Shown one piece after another: positions 7,699-16,612 of a DNA stretch of 64,000 bases (position 1 is the stretch's first letter; each line of letters starts with the position of its first letter). The position numbers and the translations under genes were made by a program. The stretch comes from Variovorax sp. SG517 (lineage in GTDB: Bacteria > Pseudomonadota > Gammaproteobacteria > Burkholderiales > Burkholderiaceae_C): NCBI RefSeq assembly GCF_013376045.1, contig NZ_JABMJG010000004.1, positions 620,001 to 684,000 of the forward strand. The letters are read 5' to 3'. Under the pieces are notes generated by a model, which saw only the letters and a list, made by a program, of their open reading frames with translations, had not been told where the DNA came from and did no database searches.

Positions 7699-9702
7699 AT
7701 GCACGCTCCCAACATCCCCCAGATCCGCCTCTACCAGGACTGGCTGCGCGAGACGCGCGGCCTCGCATTCGACAGCTACGACGCCCTGTGGCGCTGGTCC
7801 GTCACCGAGCTCGACGCCTTCTGGCAGAGCATCTGGGACTACGCCCGCATCGAATCGCCCACGCCGCACACCGCGGTGCTCGCCGAATCGCGCATGCCCG
7901 GCGCACGCTGGTTCCCCGGCGCGCAGGTCAACTACGCACGCGAGGTGCTGCGCCACGTCGATGCGGCCCATGCGGCAGGCATGCCCGCGATCGTGAGCGA
8001 CAACGAACTGGGCCAGGTGCGCGAGATGTCGTGGCCCGAGATGCGCCGGCAGGTCGCGTCGGTCGCGCTCACGCTGAAGTCGTTGGGCGTGAAGCGCGGC
8101 GACCGCGTCGCGGCCTACATGCCCAACGTGCCCGAGACCATGGTGGCCTTTCTCGCGTGCTCCAGCATCGGCGCGATCTGGAGCGTGTGCGCGCCCGACA
8201 TGGGCACGGCCGCCGTGGCCGACCGCTTCCGCCAGATCGAGCCGAAGGTGCTGATTGCCGTCGACGGTGTGCACTACGGCGGTAAGCCGCTGGACCGCAG
8301 CGCGGTGCTGCAGGAACTGCGCGGCCAACTGCCCAGCGTGCGGAAGCTGCTGCTCGTGAAGTCGCCGTACGCTGCCAGCACCGTGCTTCACGACGTCGAG
8401 TGGACGCAGGCCATCGCGCGAGACGACGCCAATGTCGCCGCCTTCGAGCCCGAATGGCTGCCCTTCGACCACCCGATCTGGATCGTCTATTCGAGCGGCA
8501 CCACCGGCCTGCCCAAGCCCATCGTGCACGGGCAGGGCGGCATCATCCTCACGATGCACGCCTGCGGGCTGCACAACGACGTGGGCGCGAGCTACGGTGC
8601 CAACAACTTCGGCGAGCGCTACCACTGGTACAGCTCCACCGGCTGGGTCATGTGGAACTCGCAGCTCTCGGGCATGGCCTTCGGCGCCACCATCTGCATC
8701 TACGACGGCAATCCGGCGGGCAGCAAGGAGAAGCCCGACTGGGGCGTGTTGTGGCGCTTCGTGGCGCGCCACAAGGTCACCTTCTTCGGCGCGGGCGCGG
8801 CCTACTTCACCAACTGCATGAAGGCCGGCCTCGTCGCGAAGGAGTGCGGCGACCTCTCGCGCGTGCGCGCGCTGGGCAGCACCGGCTCGCCGCTGCCCGA
8901 GGAGGTGCAGCGCTGGGGCTCGAAGCAGATCCTCGACGCGGGCTCGAAGGAGGTGTGGTGGTGCAACATCTCCGGCGGCACCGACTTCTGCGGCGCCTTC
9001 GTCGGCGGCAACCGCGACCTGCCCGAAGTGCCCGGGCAGATGCAGTGCCGCGAGCTCGGCCACGCGGTCGAGGCCTGGAACGAACAGGGCCAGCCCGTCA
9101 TCGGCGAAGTGGGCGAGCTGGTGTGCACCAAGGCCATTCCGTCGATGCCGCTGTACTTCTGGGGCGACGAGGGCAACGCGCGCTACCTCTCGAGCTACTT
9201 CGACACCTACCCCGGCGTCTGGCGCCACGGCGACTGGATCAGGATCGGCGAGGACGGCGGCTGCATCATTTACGGCCGCAGCGACGCCACGATCAACCGC
9301 CAGGGCCTGCGCATGGGCACCAGCGAGATCTACAGCGCGGTCGAGGGCCTGCCCGAGGTGCTCGACTCCATGGTGGTCGACCTCGAATACCTGGGCCGCG
9401 ACAGCTACATGCCGCTGTTCGTGGTGCTGCGCCCCGGCGTGGCGCTCGACGGCGCCATGCGCGCGAAGATCGACAACGCCATCAAGACATCGCTGTCGCC
9501 GCGCTTCGTGCCCAACGACATCTTCCAGGTAGCCGAGATACCGCGCACGCTCTCGGGCAAGAAGCAGGAGCTGCCGATCAAGAAGCTGCTGCTGGGCCAG
9601 CCGATAGAGAAGGTGGTCAACCGCGAGGCCATGGCCAACCCCGGCAGTCTCGACTGGTACGTGGCTTTTGCCGCGCAGCGTGCGCAGACCGCCTCCGCAT
9701 AA
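7699..9702 (+). CDS. acetoacetyl-CoA synthetase
   Basis: Adenylate-forming enzyme of 667 aa that would activate acetoacetate to acetoacetyl-CoA. It has the AMP-binding loop YSSGTTGLPKPIVH, the WYSSTGWVMWN block, the GRSDATINRQGLRMG hinge and the C-terminal catalytic lysine region RTLSGKKQELPIKK. Length and the long N-terminal portion fit the acetoacetate-CoA ligase branch rather than acetyl-CoA synthetase. It diverges from the operon that ends in fumarylacetoacetase, which releases acetoacetate, so the two sides form one pathway under the TetR sites. Confidence 0.92.
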   Translation: MHAPNIPQIRLYQDWLRETRGLAFDSYDALWRWSVTELDAFWQSIWDYARIESPTPHTAVLAESRMPGARWFPGAQVNYAREVLRHVDAAHAAGMPAIVSDNELGQVREMSWPEMRRQVASVALTLKSLGVKRGDRVAAYMPNVPETMVAFLACSSIGAIWSVCAPDMGTAAVADRFRQIEPKVLIAVDGVHYGGKPLDRSAVLQELRGQLPSVRKLLLVKSPYAASTVLHDVEWTQAIARDDANVAAFEPEWLPFDHPIWIVYSSGTTGLPKPIVHGQGGIILTMHACGLHNDVGASYGANNFGERYHWYSSTGWVMWNSQLSGMAFGATICIYDGNPAGSKEKPDWGVLWRFVARHKVTFFGAGAAYFTNCMKAGLVAKECGDLSRVRALGSTGSPLPEEVQRWGSKQILDAGSKEVWWCNISGGTDFCGAFVGGNRDLPEVPGQMQCRELGHAVEAWNEQGQPVIGEVGELVCTKAIPSMPLYFWGDEGNARYLSSYFDTYPGVWRHGDWIRIGEDGGCIIYGRSDATINRQGLRMGTSEIYSAVEGLPEVLDSMVVDLEYLGRDSYMPLFVVLRPGVALDGAMRAKIDNAIKTSLSPRFVPNDIFQVAEIPRTLSGKKQELPIKKLLLGQPIEKVVNREAMANPGSLDWYVAFAAQRAQTASA

Positions 9703-9710
9703 TGGGTCGC

Positions 9711-10157
9711 ATGAAAAGACGAACCAGCCTCCTCATGTTCTCCGCCATCGCGGGTGCCTCGCTGCTGAGTGCGTGCGCCATGCCTTCATCGCCGTCGGCG
9801 GGCGGCAGTGCGGCGCAGCTGCGCGTGACCGGCACGGTCACCTACCGCGAACGCATCGCGCTCGACCCCGCGGCCGACATCGTGGTGCAGCTGCTCGACG
9901 TGTCGCTCATGGACGCGCCTTCGAAGGTCCTCGCCGAACAGCGCATCAAGGCCAACGGCAGGCAGGTGCCCTTCGCCTACGAGCTGAAGGTGGATGCCGC
10001 GCGCATCGATCCGCGCATGCGCTATGCGGTGTCGGCGCGCATCACGCGCGGCGAGCAGCTCCTCTTCATCAACGACACGCAGTACCCGGTGCTCACGGAA
10101 GGCGGCGCCACCAGCGCGGACCTCGTGCTGGTGCGCGTCACCCAGGCGCCGCGCTAG
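9711..10157 (+). CDS. YbaY-family lipoprotein
   Basis: Small envelope lipoprotein, 148 aa from this start. The N-terminus MKRRTSLLMFSAIAGASLLSAC ends in a lipobox (LSAC), so the mature protein would begin at that cysteine. The rest is a beta-rich domain with VTGTVTYRERIALDPAADIVVQLLDVS, typical of YbaY/YscW-like lipoproteins. An alternative ATG at 9702 overlaps the synthetase stop (TAATG) and adds three residues. No strong ribosome binding site separates the two. Function unknown; probably cotranscribed with the synthetase by proximity only. Confidence 0.8.
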   Translation: MKRRTSLLMFSAIAGASLLSACAMPSSPSAGGSAAQLRVTGTVTYRERIALDPAADIVVQLLDVSLMDAPSKVLAEQRIKANGRQVPFAYELKVDAARIDPRMRYAVSARITRGEQLLFINDTQYPVLTEGGATSADLVLVRVTQAPR

Positions 10158-10163
10158 GCCCGG

Positions 10164-12119
10164 TCACGACATCACCAGCTCGTAGAGCACCATGCGCGTC
10201 TGCCGGCCGCGCAGTTCCACCTGCTCCTCGATGCGCCGCGTATGCAGCCGGCCGCCGAGGCCCGCGAAGGTGGTCTCGGACATCAGCGCCAGGGTGCCCA
10301 GCTGCTTGTTGATGCCTTCGATGCGGCTTGCCACGTTGATCGCATCGCCGAAGGCGGTGTAGGACAGCCGGTCGTTCGAGCCCAGCACCCCCGCGATCAC
10401 CGTGCCCGTGTGGATGCCCACGCGGGTGCGGAACTCGGGCAGACCCTGCTCGACCCACTTGCGGTTGAGTTCATCCATCTCCACGTGCAGCTCCAGCGCG
10501 GCCAGGCAGGCCTTGTACTCCGCGTCCTTCAGGTCCGAGGGCGCGCCCCACAGCACCATGATGCCGTCGCCGATGAACTTGTCGACCACGCCGCCGTGCC
10601 GCGCGAACACGCCGGTCGCGAGATTGAAGTATTCGGTGAGCATGCCCACCAGCACGTCGGGGTCCAGCGATTCCGAGATCGAGGTGAAGCCCTCCACGTC
10701 GGTGAACATCACCGTCACGCGCCGCGGCGAGCCCGAAGGGCCGAGTGCGTGGCCTTCGTCGATCAGCTGGTTGATGATGTCCACCGGCACGAACTTGCTG
10801 AAGGCCTTGAGGCTGCGCGCCGAGTCGTCGAGTGCCTGGTCGAGATGCTGGATCTCGAGCACGCGGCTCGGCTCGCGCGGCAGGTTGTCGAGCTCCAGCA
10901 GGCCGATGCGCCGCGCGATGTGCGAGAGGTTCTCCACCGGCGCCGTCACCAGCTTCGACAGCTTCAGCGACATGAACAGCGCGACCGCGAGGAAGGTCAC
11001 CGCCAGCCCCAGGCCCCACAGCACCGCGCGATGCAGGTCGCCGAGCAGCATGTCCTCGGGCACCCAGCTCACCAGCTGCCAGCCGGTGCTCGGAATGCGC
11101 GATGTCTGCACGAGGTAGCGGCGGCCTTCGTAGCTGAATGAGAACGCGGTGTCGCTGCCGCCTCCCGCGGTACCGGCCTTCACCATGTGCGCATGCAGTG
11201 CGCCGAGCACGCCGCTGGGCGGCTCCAGCTTGTGCAGCACGCCGGGCAGGTCGCTGCGCGCAAGCACGTGGAAGTCGGCGCTCAGCAGCGCGCTGTCGCC
11301 GTAGCCGTCGCTGCTGAACTGGCGCACGAACTCCGAGAGCCGCCCGAGCGACACATCGCCTGCGACCACCAGCGCCTGCGGGCTGTTGTCCGGATAGCGG
11401 CGCTGGCTCGGCAGCGCGTAGGTCACGCCGAGCTCCTGCGCGGCGGCGAACACGTAGGGCTGCGTCCAGACCGGCCCGCCCGCCTTTCGGGCTTGGAGGA
11501 ACCAGCCGCGCTGCGTCGGGTTGTAGTCAGTGCGCAGGGATGCGATGTGCTGCGTGGCGTAGCGCTGCTGGGCGTCGGCCTCGGCGTCCAGCGGCAGCTT
11601 GTATTGCCAGGTCTCGGTGGTGAAGCCGTCGCCGAGCTCGATGTGGCGCATGGCCGGCACGGGGTAGCGCAGGGCCATCAGCATCCGGCCCTTCTCGTTG
11701 CTCACGTAGATGCTGTCGAGCTCGGGCGACTGCTGCAGCAGCGTCCAGAGCAGCTCCGCCGTTCGTTCCGACTGCTCGCCCGCCGGCTGCAGGCTGGGTG
11801 CGGTGCCTACCGCATTGACGACCGACTCCGCCTTGTGCAGGAAGGCCAGCACCTTGTCCTCGGTGCGGTCGTGGTTGGACTTGTGCGCCGACACGCCGAT
11901 GCGCGAGACCAGCCTCTGCGAGCCCCAGTAGCCCAGCGACACCAGCAGCAGCGACTGCGCCAGCGCCACCGCGCTCACGATGGTGCCCACGTCGACCCTG
12001 AAGCGCCGCGAGCGCCCCGCGGGTGTGACGAGCGCGGCCGCGGACGGCGACGCGCCCCTGGCGGATTCGATCGACGGCTTTCCCGCCGCTTCCGGATTCC
12101 CGGACGAGTTCTTGTTCAT
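10164..12119 (-). CDS. membrane class III adenylate cyclase with extracytoplasmic sensor
   Basis: Signal-transducing cyclase of 651 aa. A transmembrane helix at about 45-66, an extracytoplasmic Cache-like sensor at 70-360, a second helix at 365-388 and a HAMP-like linker precede the catalytic domain. All catalytic positions are visible: metal-binding Asp474 (MFTDVEGF) and Asp518 (FIGDGIM), substrate-specifying Lys514 and Thr588, and transition-state Asn595 and Arg599 (DAINVASR). This pattern fits an active ATP cyclase rather than a guanylate cyclase. ATG 12119 has GGGAG 4 nt upstream; an upstream open frame of 57 codons looks non-coding. It faces the lipoprotein gene tail to tail. Confidence 0.92.
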   Translation of the reverse strand: MNKNSSGNPEAAGKPSIESARGASPSAAALVTPAGRSRRFRVDVGTIVSAVALAQSLLLVSLGYWGSQRLVSRIGVSAHKSNHDRTEDKVLAFLHKAESVVNAVGTAPSLQPAGEQSERTAELLWTLLQQSPELDSIYVSNEKGRMLMALRYPVPAMRHIELGDGFTTETWQYKLPLDAEADAQQRYATQHIASLRTDYNPTQRGWFLQARKAGGPVWTQPYVFAAAQELGVTYALPSQRRYPDNSPQALVVAGDVSLGRLSEFVRQFSSDGYGDSALLSADFHVLARSDLPGVLHKLEPPSGVLGALHAHMVKAGTAGGGSDTAFSFSYEGRRYLVQTSRIPSTGWQLVSWVPEDMLLGDLHRAVLWGLGLAVTFLAVALFMSLKLSKLVTAPVENLSHIARRIGLLELDNLPREPSRVLEIQHLDQALDDSARSLKAFSKFVPVDIINQLIDEGHALGPSGSPRRVTVMFTDVEGFTSISESLDPDVLVGMLTEYFNLATGVFARHGGVVDKFIGDGIMVLWGAPSDLKDAEYKACLAALELHVEMDELNRKWVEQGLPEFRTRVGIHTGTVIAGVLGSNDRLSYTAFGDAINVASRIEGINKQLGTLALMSETTFAGLGGRLHTRRIEEQVELRGRQTRMVLYELVMS

Positions 12120-12347
12120 ACAGCTCCCTGGCGACCACTCGGCGCGCCCGCTGCACCGAGGCCGCGGGCCGGCTTCCGCCAGGGCCACGGCCCCGATCGT
12201 GGTGCCGGAGTCCGTGGCTGCGCGGAAGCGGCCGTGATTTTCGCTCCACTTCGGCCTGCCGTGCGGTACTGCCCAGTCCCACGATGCCACGGCCCTGTAT
12301 AGACCGGTGCCGGAGAACTGCCGGGGAAACTGCAGGAGGGCGGCGCG

Positions 12348-13064
12348 TCAGCCTGCGTCGTGGAAGATGATGCCCAGCGTATGCCTGCGCCCCGATCGCA
12401 CGCGGCTCACGCCGTGGCGCATCGTCACGCGGTAGCTGCCGCGCGTGCCGGCCACGGGCCTCTGGTTGACCGCGAAGATCACCGCCTCGCCCTGCGCGAG
12501 CGACACCACCTCCGCGCGCGACTGCATGCGCGGGCGCTGCTCTGTCAGCACGAACTCGCCGCCGGTGAAGTCGCGGCCCGGCTCGCTCAGCAGCACCGTG
12601 AGCTGCAGCGGGAACTGCAGGTCGCCGTACAGGTCCTGGTGCAGGCAGTTGTAGTCGTCCTCGCCGTAGCGCAGCAGCAGCGGAGTGGGGCGCTCCTGGC
12701 CCGCCGCATGGCAGCGCGCGAGGTACGCGTCGTGCTGCGCCGGATAGTCGGCAGGCTGGCCCATCGCCGCCGCCCAGGCGTTGGCCAGCGGCGCGAGGTG
12801 CTCGTAAAGCGCGCTGCGCCAGGCCGCCAGCTTCGGCGGCAGCGGATAGGCGAAGTACTGGTACTCGCCCTGGCCGAAGCCATGGCGCTGCATCACCACG
12901 CGGCTGCGGAAATGGCGGGGCCGGTCGTACATGGCCACGAGTGCCGCGCATTCGGTCGGGGTGAAGAGCGCGGTGCCGGTGGCGGCGCAGCCGCGCGCGG
13001 CGATGTCGGCTTCGATGCGGGGCCAGTCGAGCGCTTCGACCAAAGAGGCTGGGGTTGCTGTCAT
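12348..13064 (-). CDS. 2OG-Fe(II) oxygenase (Oxygenase-NA family)
   Basis: Non-heme iron, 2-oxoglutarate-dependent oxygenase, 238 aa from ATG 13064. The double-stranded beta-helix shows HxD at His142/Asp144 (LHQDLYGD), distal His217 in TMRHGVSRV and a nearby arginine for 2-oxoglutarate. Upstream in-frame ATGs at 13094 and 13205 are possible, but the sequence before residue 1 looks non-coding. The substrate is unknown; relatives are prolyl-hydroxylase-like or nucleic-acid-demethylase-like. It diverges from the kinase/partner pair at 13194 across 129 bp. Confidence 0.82.
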   Translation of the reverse strand: MTATPASLVEALDWPRIEADIAARGCAATGTALFTPTECAALVAMYDRPRHFRSRVVMQRHGFGQGEYQYFAYPLPPKLAAWRSALYEHLAPLANAWAAAMGQPADYPAQHDAYLARCHAAGQERPTPLLLRYGEDDYNCLHQDLYGDLQFPLQLTVLLSEPGRDFTGGEFVLTEQRPRMQSRAEVVSLAQGEAVIFAVNQRPVAGTRGSYRVTMRHGVSRVRSGRRHTLGIIFHDAG

Positions 13065-13193
13065 GCCTGCAGTGTTGCCTGTTCCGCGCGTCATGGCTCG
13101 CCGTTTCCGGACGCTGCTTTCCGCACCGGTCGGGCATCGCGGGCTTTGCAGGCGAAGCGCAGGCAGGCGGGGGTTTTGAGCGATCATCCGCCC

Positions 13194-13541
13194 ATGGCAA
13201 GACAAAAAACCGCTGCGCGCGACAGCGCCCCCGGGCAGTTGGTGCAGGGCCGCCCGGTGGCCGTGCTGGGACGCGGCATGGCGCTGGTCAAGGTCGGCAA
13301 GGCGCCGCGTCCGCAGGTGCGGCCCGAGGACAACACCACCGTTCTCATGAAGAAAGCTGCCCGCGCGCTGGGCAAGCCGGGCATCGACAGGTCGGTGGTC
13401 TTTCGCGGGCCCAACGCGGCCAAGGTGTACGCCTACTCGGCCTATCCGCCCGACCCGAGCAAGATCGTGCGCGAGGCGGCCGACGGCACCAAGGTGATCG
13501 GCCGCATGGTCGACGGCAGGTTCCGCGCGAGCAAGGCGTGA
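13194..13541 (+). CDS. small basic protein, putative partner/antitoxin of the zeta-like kinase
   Basis: 115-residue soluble protein, Lys/Arg-rich at the N-terminus (MARQKTAARDSAPG) and ending RMVDGRFRASKA. I recognise no named family. The predicted folded part is about residues 15-110. Its stop TGA overlaps the GTG start of the downstream kinase (GTGA), so the two are translated together, the usual layout of antitoxin-toxin pairs. Calling it an antitoxin is inference from that layout; it could also be a substrate or adaptor. Confidence 0.6.
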   Translation: MARQKTAARDSAPGQLVQGRPVAVLGRGMALVKVGKAPRPQVRPEDNTTVLMKKAARALGKPGIDRSVVFRGPNAAKVYAYSAYPPDPSKIVREAADGTKVIGRMVDGRFRASKA

Positions 13542-14356
13542 GCAGCCGGCCGCCGAAGCTCGAGAAGCTGCTGGAGCAGACCCAGGGCCCGCGCCCGGTG
13601 GCCTTCGTGCTGGCCGGCCACAACGGCTCCGGCAAGTCGACGCTCTGGTATTCGCGCCTGGCGCCCTCGCTGCGCCTGCCGCTGGTCAACGCCGACCGGA
13701 TGATGATGTCCATCCTGCCCGACGCCGACCCCTCCACCGGACACATCCCGCCGTGGGCCCAGCGCCTGCGCGACGACGACGAGCGCTGGCAGATCCTTTC
13801 GCAAAAGGGCGTGCGTGCCTTCAAGAGCCTGGTGATGGACCAGCGCATGCCTTTCGCATTCGAGACCGTGTTCTCGCACTGGAAGCCGCTGCCCGGCGGC
13901 GGCCACGAGTCGAAGGCCGACGACATCCGCGCGATGCAGGAGGCGGGCTACTTCGTCGTGCTGCTCTTCGTGGGGCTGGTGTCGGTGGACATGTCGGTCT
14001 TCCGCGTGAGCACGCGCAAGCAGCAGGGCGGCCACGACGTGGACCGCAGGAAGCTCATCGAGCGTTTTCCCCGCACGCAGGCGGCGGTCGGCCACGCTGC
14101 GCAGATCGCCAACATGACGCTGATGTTCGACAACAGCCGATCGCAGAAGGACGCCTTCTCGCTGGTGCGAGCGCAGGCGAAGAAGTCGGTGCTGTTCGAC
14201 GCGCGCGATCCGCAGTTCGACGTCGACCCGGAGCTGCGCGCCGTGTGCGACCCGTGGCTGGAGAAGGTCGCGGGGCCGTTCAGGCCGCAGCGCGCTTCGC
14301 CGCCGAAGAAGGCGTCGCCCCCGGCTGTCGCGCCTGCTCCAGCAGCCAGTCGCTGA
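13538..14356 (+). CDS. zeta-toxin-like P-loop kinase (COG4185 type)
   Basis: P-loop NTPase of 272 aa. Walker A is GHNGSGKST near residues 27-35, followed by the NADRMM strand, an acidic FETVFSHWK segment near 105, and the lid/arginine region STRKQQGGHDV...LIERFPRT. These are the hallmarks of the zeta-toxin/COG4185 group, some of which phosphorylate UDP-N-acetyl sugars and poison cell-wall synthesis. The Pro/Ala-rich tail (from about 250) is low complexity. GTG start overlaps the stop of the partner gene. Its last 77 bp overlap the 3' end of the convergent LysR gene. Confidence 0.75.
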   Translation: MSSRPPKLEKLLEQTQGPRPVAFVLAGHNGSGKSTLWYSRLAPSLRLPLVNADRMMMSILPDADPSTGHIPPWAQRLRDDDERWQILSQKGVRAFKSLVMDQRMPFAFETVFSHWKPLPGGGHESKADDIRAMQEAGYFVVLLFVGLVSVDMSVFRVSTRKQQGGHDVDRRKLIERFPRTQAAVGHAAQIANMTLMFDNSRSQKDAFSLVRAQAKKSVLFDARDPQFDVDPELRAVCDPWLEKVAGPFRPQRASPPKKASPPAVAPAPAASR

Positions 14357-15221
14357 AGAACTTCAACAGCGGCCGCTGGTCGGCCCGCTCGGGCGTCACG
14401 AGGTAGTAGTTGCGCTCGCCCGAGAGCGGCCGCGCGCAGGCCACCACCAGTTCGCCGCGCGCGAGTTCGTCGGCCACCAGCATCGTCGGCATCAGCGCCA
14501 CCCCCAGGCCGTGCGAGGCGGCCGCGGCCAGGATGGAGAACAGCTCGTAGCGCGGGCCGCCGCGCGCATTGGGCGCGTCGATCTGCTGCGCGTCGAACCA
14601 CTGGCGCCAGCCGTCGGGGCGCGTGCTCTGCTGCAGCAGCGGCATCTTCGCGATGGCGGCGGGCGTCACGGCCTTGCCGCGCGGAAGAAGGGCGGGGCTG
14701 CACACGGGCACCACGTCCTCGTGCATCAGCAGCAGTGCGCGCGTGCCGGCCCAGTTCTCGACCTGCGCGGGCGTGCCGGCGTACAAGGCGGCGTCGAACT
14801 CGGCGTCGGCGAAGAGAAAGGGGCGGGTGCGCGTCTCGATGTGCACCACCACGTCGGGCTGCAGCGCCGCGAAGCCCTTCAGGCGCGGCATCAGCCAGCG
14901 GGTGGCGAAGGTGGGCACGGCCGCCAGCGAGAGCGAACCGCCTTCGCCCTGGTGCGCCATGGCGTCGAGCGTGTCGCGCTCCATCGCTTCGAGCCGTTTG
15001 CTGATCTGCCGCGCATAGGCCGCGCCGCTGGCCGTGAGCGCCACGCCGTGCCGCGTGCGACGGAACAGCGCCACGCCCAGGAAGCCTTCGAGCGTGCCGA
15101 TCTGGCGCGACACCGCGCTCTGCGTGAGGGCGAGCTCCTGCGCGGCGCGCGTGTAGCTCTCGTGGCGCGCGGCGGCGTCGAAGCACACCAGGGTCTGCAG
15201 GGGCGGGATCTTGCGGCGCAT
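14280..15221 (-). CDS. LysR regulator (GcvA-like), probable regulator of gcdH
   Basis: LysR-type regulator of 313 aa. The HTH is SYTRAAQELALTQSAVSRQIGTLE at about 22-45, followed by the effector domain from about residue 93. The PFLFADAEFDAALYAG region fits the GcvA subgroup. It diverges from the glutaryl-CoA dehydrogenase gene with a 186-bp spacer, so it most likely controls glutarate catabolism. Its C-terminal codons run antisense into the end of the zeta-like kinase gene, an overlap of 77 bp. Confidence 0.88.
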   Translation of the reverse strand: MRRKIPPLQTLVCFDAAARHESYTRAAQELALTQSAVSRQIGTLEGFLGVALFRRTRHGVALTASGAAYARQISKRLEAMERDTLDAMAHQGEGGSLSLAAVPTFATRWLMPRLKGFAALQPDVVVHIETRTRPFLFADAEFDAALYAGTPAQVENWAGTRALLLMHEDVVPVCSPALLPRGKAVTPAAIAKMPLLQQSTRPDGWRQWFDAQQIDAPNARGGPRYELFSILAAAASHGLGVALMPTMLVADELARGELVVACARPLSGERNYYLVTPERADQRPLLKFFSDWLLEQARQPGATPSSAAKRAAA

Positions 15222-15250
15222 GTATGCCTCGGCTGTATGTATGGATCCGA

Positions 15251-15272
15251 CGGCTCGTCAATGGAAGAGCCG
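15251..15272. promoter_or_regulatory. inverted repeat between LysR and gcdH
   Basis: CGGCTC and GAGCCG flank a 10-bp spacer in the divergent intergenic region, 30 bp from the LysR start. It may be part of a LysR site or a short hairpin. The TGTATG repeats at 15224-15244 nearby could also belong to a binding site. Confidence 0.3.
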
Positions 15273-15407
15273 CCCGAACATCTTGCAAGACATTCTACGA
15301 ACGCATATCTGGGTGCGGAATCCTCGTTTGCGTCATGGCCGGTGCGTGGCTAGCATCGCCTGATTCCCCTCCTTTCTTTTTCCTCCCCCTTTTCCGGAGA
15401 CAGCCAC

Positions 15408-16607
15408 ATGGCCGCCAAAGCGCAATTCCACTGGGACGACCCCCTTCTTCTCGACCAGCAGCTGACCGACGAAGAACGCATGATCCGCGACGCGGCCAAC
15501 GCCTACTGCCAGGAGCGCCTCGCGCCCCGCGTGCTCGAAGGCTTCCGCACCGGCGAGACCGACCCCGCCATCTTCCGCGAGATGGGCGCCCTCGGCCTGC
15601 TGGGCCCGACCATCCCCGAGCAGTACGGCGGCCCCGGCCTCAACTACGTGGCCTACGGCCTGATCGCCCGCGAAGTCGAGCGCGTCGACTCGGGCTATCG
15701 CTCGATGGCCAGCGTGCAGAGCTCGCTGGTGATGGTGCCGATCTTCGAATTCGGCTCCGAAGGCCAGAAGCAGAAGTTCCTGCCCAAGCTCGCCACCGGC
15801 GAATGGATCGGCTGCTTCGGCCTGACCGAGCCCGACCACGGCTCCGACCCCGGCAGCATGGCAACGCGCGCCAAGAAGGTGCCGGGCGGCTACTCGCTCA
15901 CCGGCTCCAAGATGTGGATCAGCAACTCGCCCATCGCCGACGTGTTCGTCGTGTGGGCCAAGGAAGTCAGCGAGAGCGGCGCCGTCGGCCCGATCCGCGG
16001 CTTCGTGCTCGAGAAGGGCATGAAGGGCCTGAGCGCTCCCGCCATCCACGGCAAGGTCGGCCTGCGCGCCAGCATCACCGGCGAGATCGTGATGGACGGC
16101 GTGTTCTGCCCCGAGGAGAACGCTTTCCCCGAAGTGCAGGGCTTGAAGGGCCCCTTCACCTGCCTCAACAGCGCCCGCTACGGCATCTCGTGGGGCGCGC
16201 TCGGCGCCGCCGAAGACTGCTGGCACCGCGCCCGCCAGTACACGCTCGACCGCAAGCAGTTCGGCCGCCCGCTGGCCGCCAACCAGCTCATCCAGAAGAA
16301 GCTGGCCGACATGCAGACCGAGATCACGCTGGGCCTGCAAGGCAGCCTGCGCCTGGGCCGCATGAAGGACGAAGGCATCGCCGCGGTGGAAATCACCTCG
16401 ATCATGAAGCGCAACAACTGCGGCAAGTCGCTCGACATCGCCCGCATGGCGCGCGACATGATGGGCGGCAACGGCATCAGCGACGAGTTCGGCGTGGCCC
16501 GCCACCTGGTGAACCTCGAAGTGGTCAACACCTACGAAGGCACGCACGACATCCACGCGTTGATCCTGGGCCGCGCCATCACGGGCATCGCAGCTTTCGC
16601 CAACTGA
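15408..16607 (+). CDS. gcdH: glutaryl-CoA dehydrogenase
   Basis: FAD acyl-CoA dehydrogenase of 399 aa that oxidises and decarboxylates glutaryl-CoA to crotonyl-CoA in lysine/tryptophan/glutarate catabolism. The [15 protein letters not shown] flavin-binding block and the [15 protein letters not shown] segment match the glutaryl-CoA branch. The catalytic base is Glu377 in [20 protein letters not shown]. It is first in an operon with a CoA-transferase (5 nt downstream) that can generate glutaryl-CoA. The promoter should lie in the 186-bp spacer shared with LysR. Confidence 0.94.
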   Translation: MAAKAQFHWDDPLLLDQQLTDEERMIRDAANAYCQERLAPRVLEGFRTGETDPAIFREMGALGLLGPTIPEQYGGPGLNYVAYGLIAREVERVDSGYRSMASVQSSLVMVPIFEFGSEGQKQKFLPKLATGEWIGCFGLTEPDHGSDPGSMATRAKKVPGGYSLTGSKMWISNSPIADVFVVWAKEVSESGAVGPIRGFVLEKGMKGLSAPAIHGKVGLRASITGEIVMDGVFCPEENAFPEVQGLKGPFTCLNSARYGISWGALGAAEDCWHRARQYTLDRKQFGRPLAANQLIQKKLADMQTEITLGLQGSLRLGRMKDEGIAAVEITSIMKRNNCGKSLDIARMARDMMGGNGISDEFGVARHLVNLEVVNTYEGTHDIHALILGRAITGIAAFAN

Positions 16608-16612
16608 GCCGC

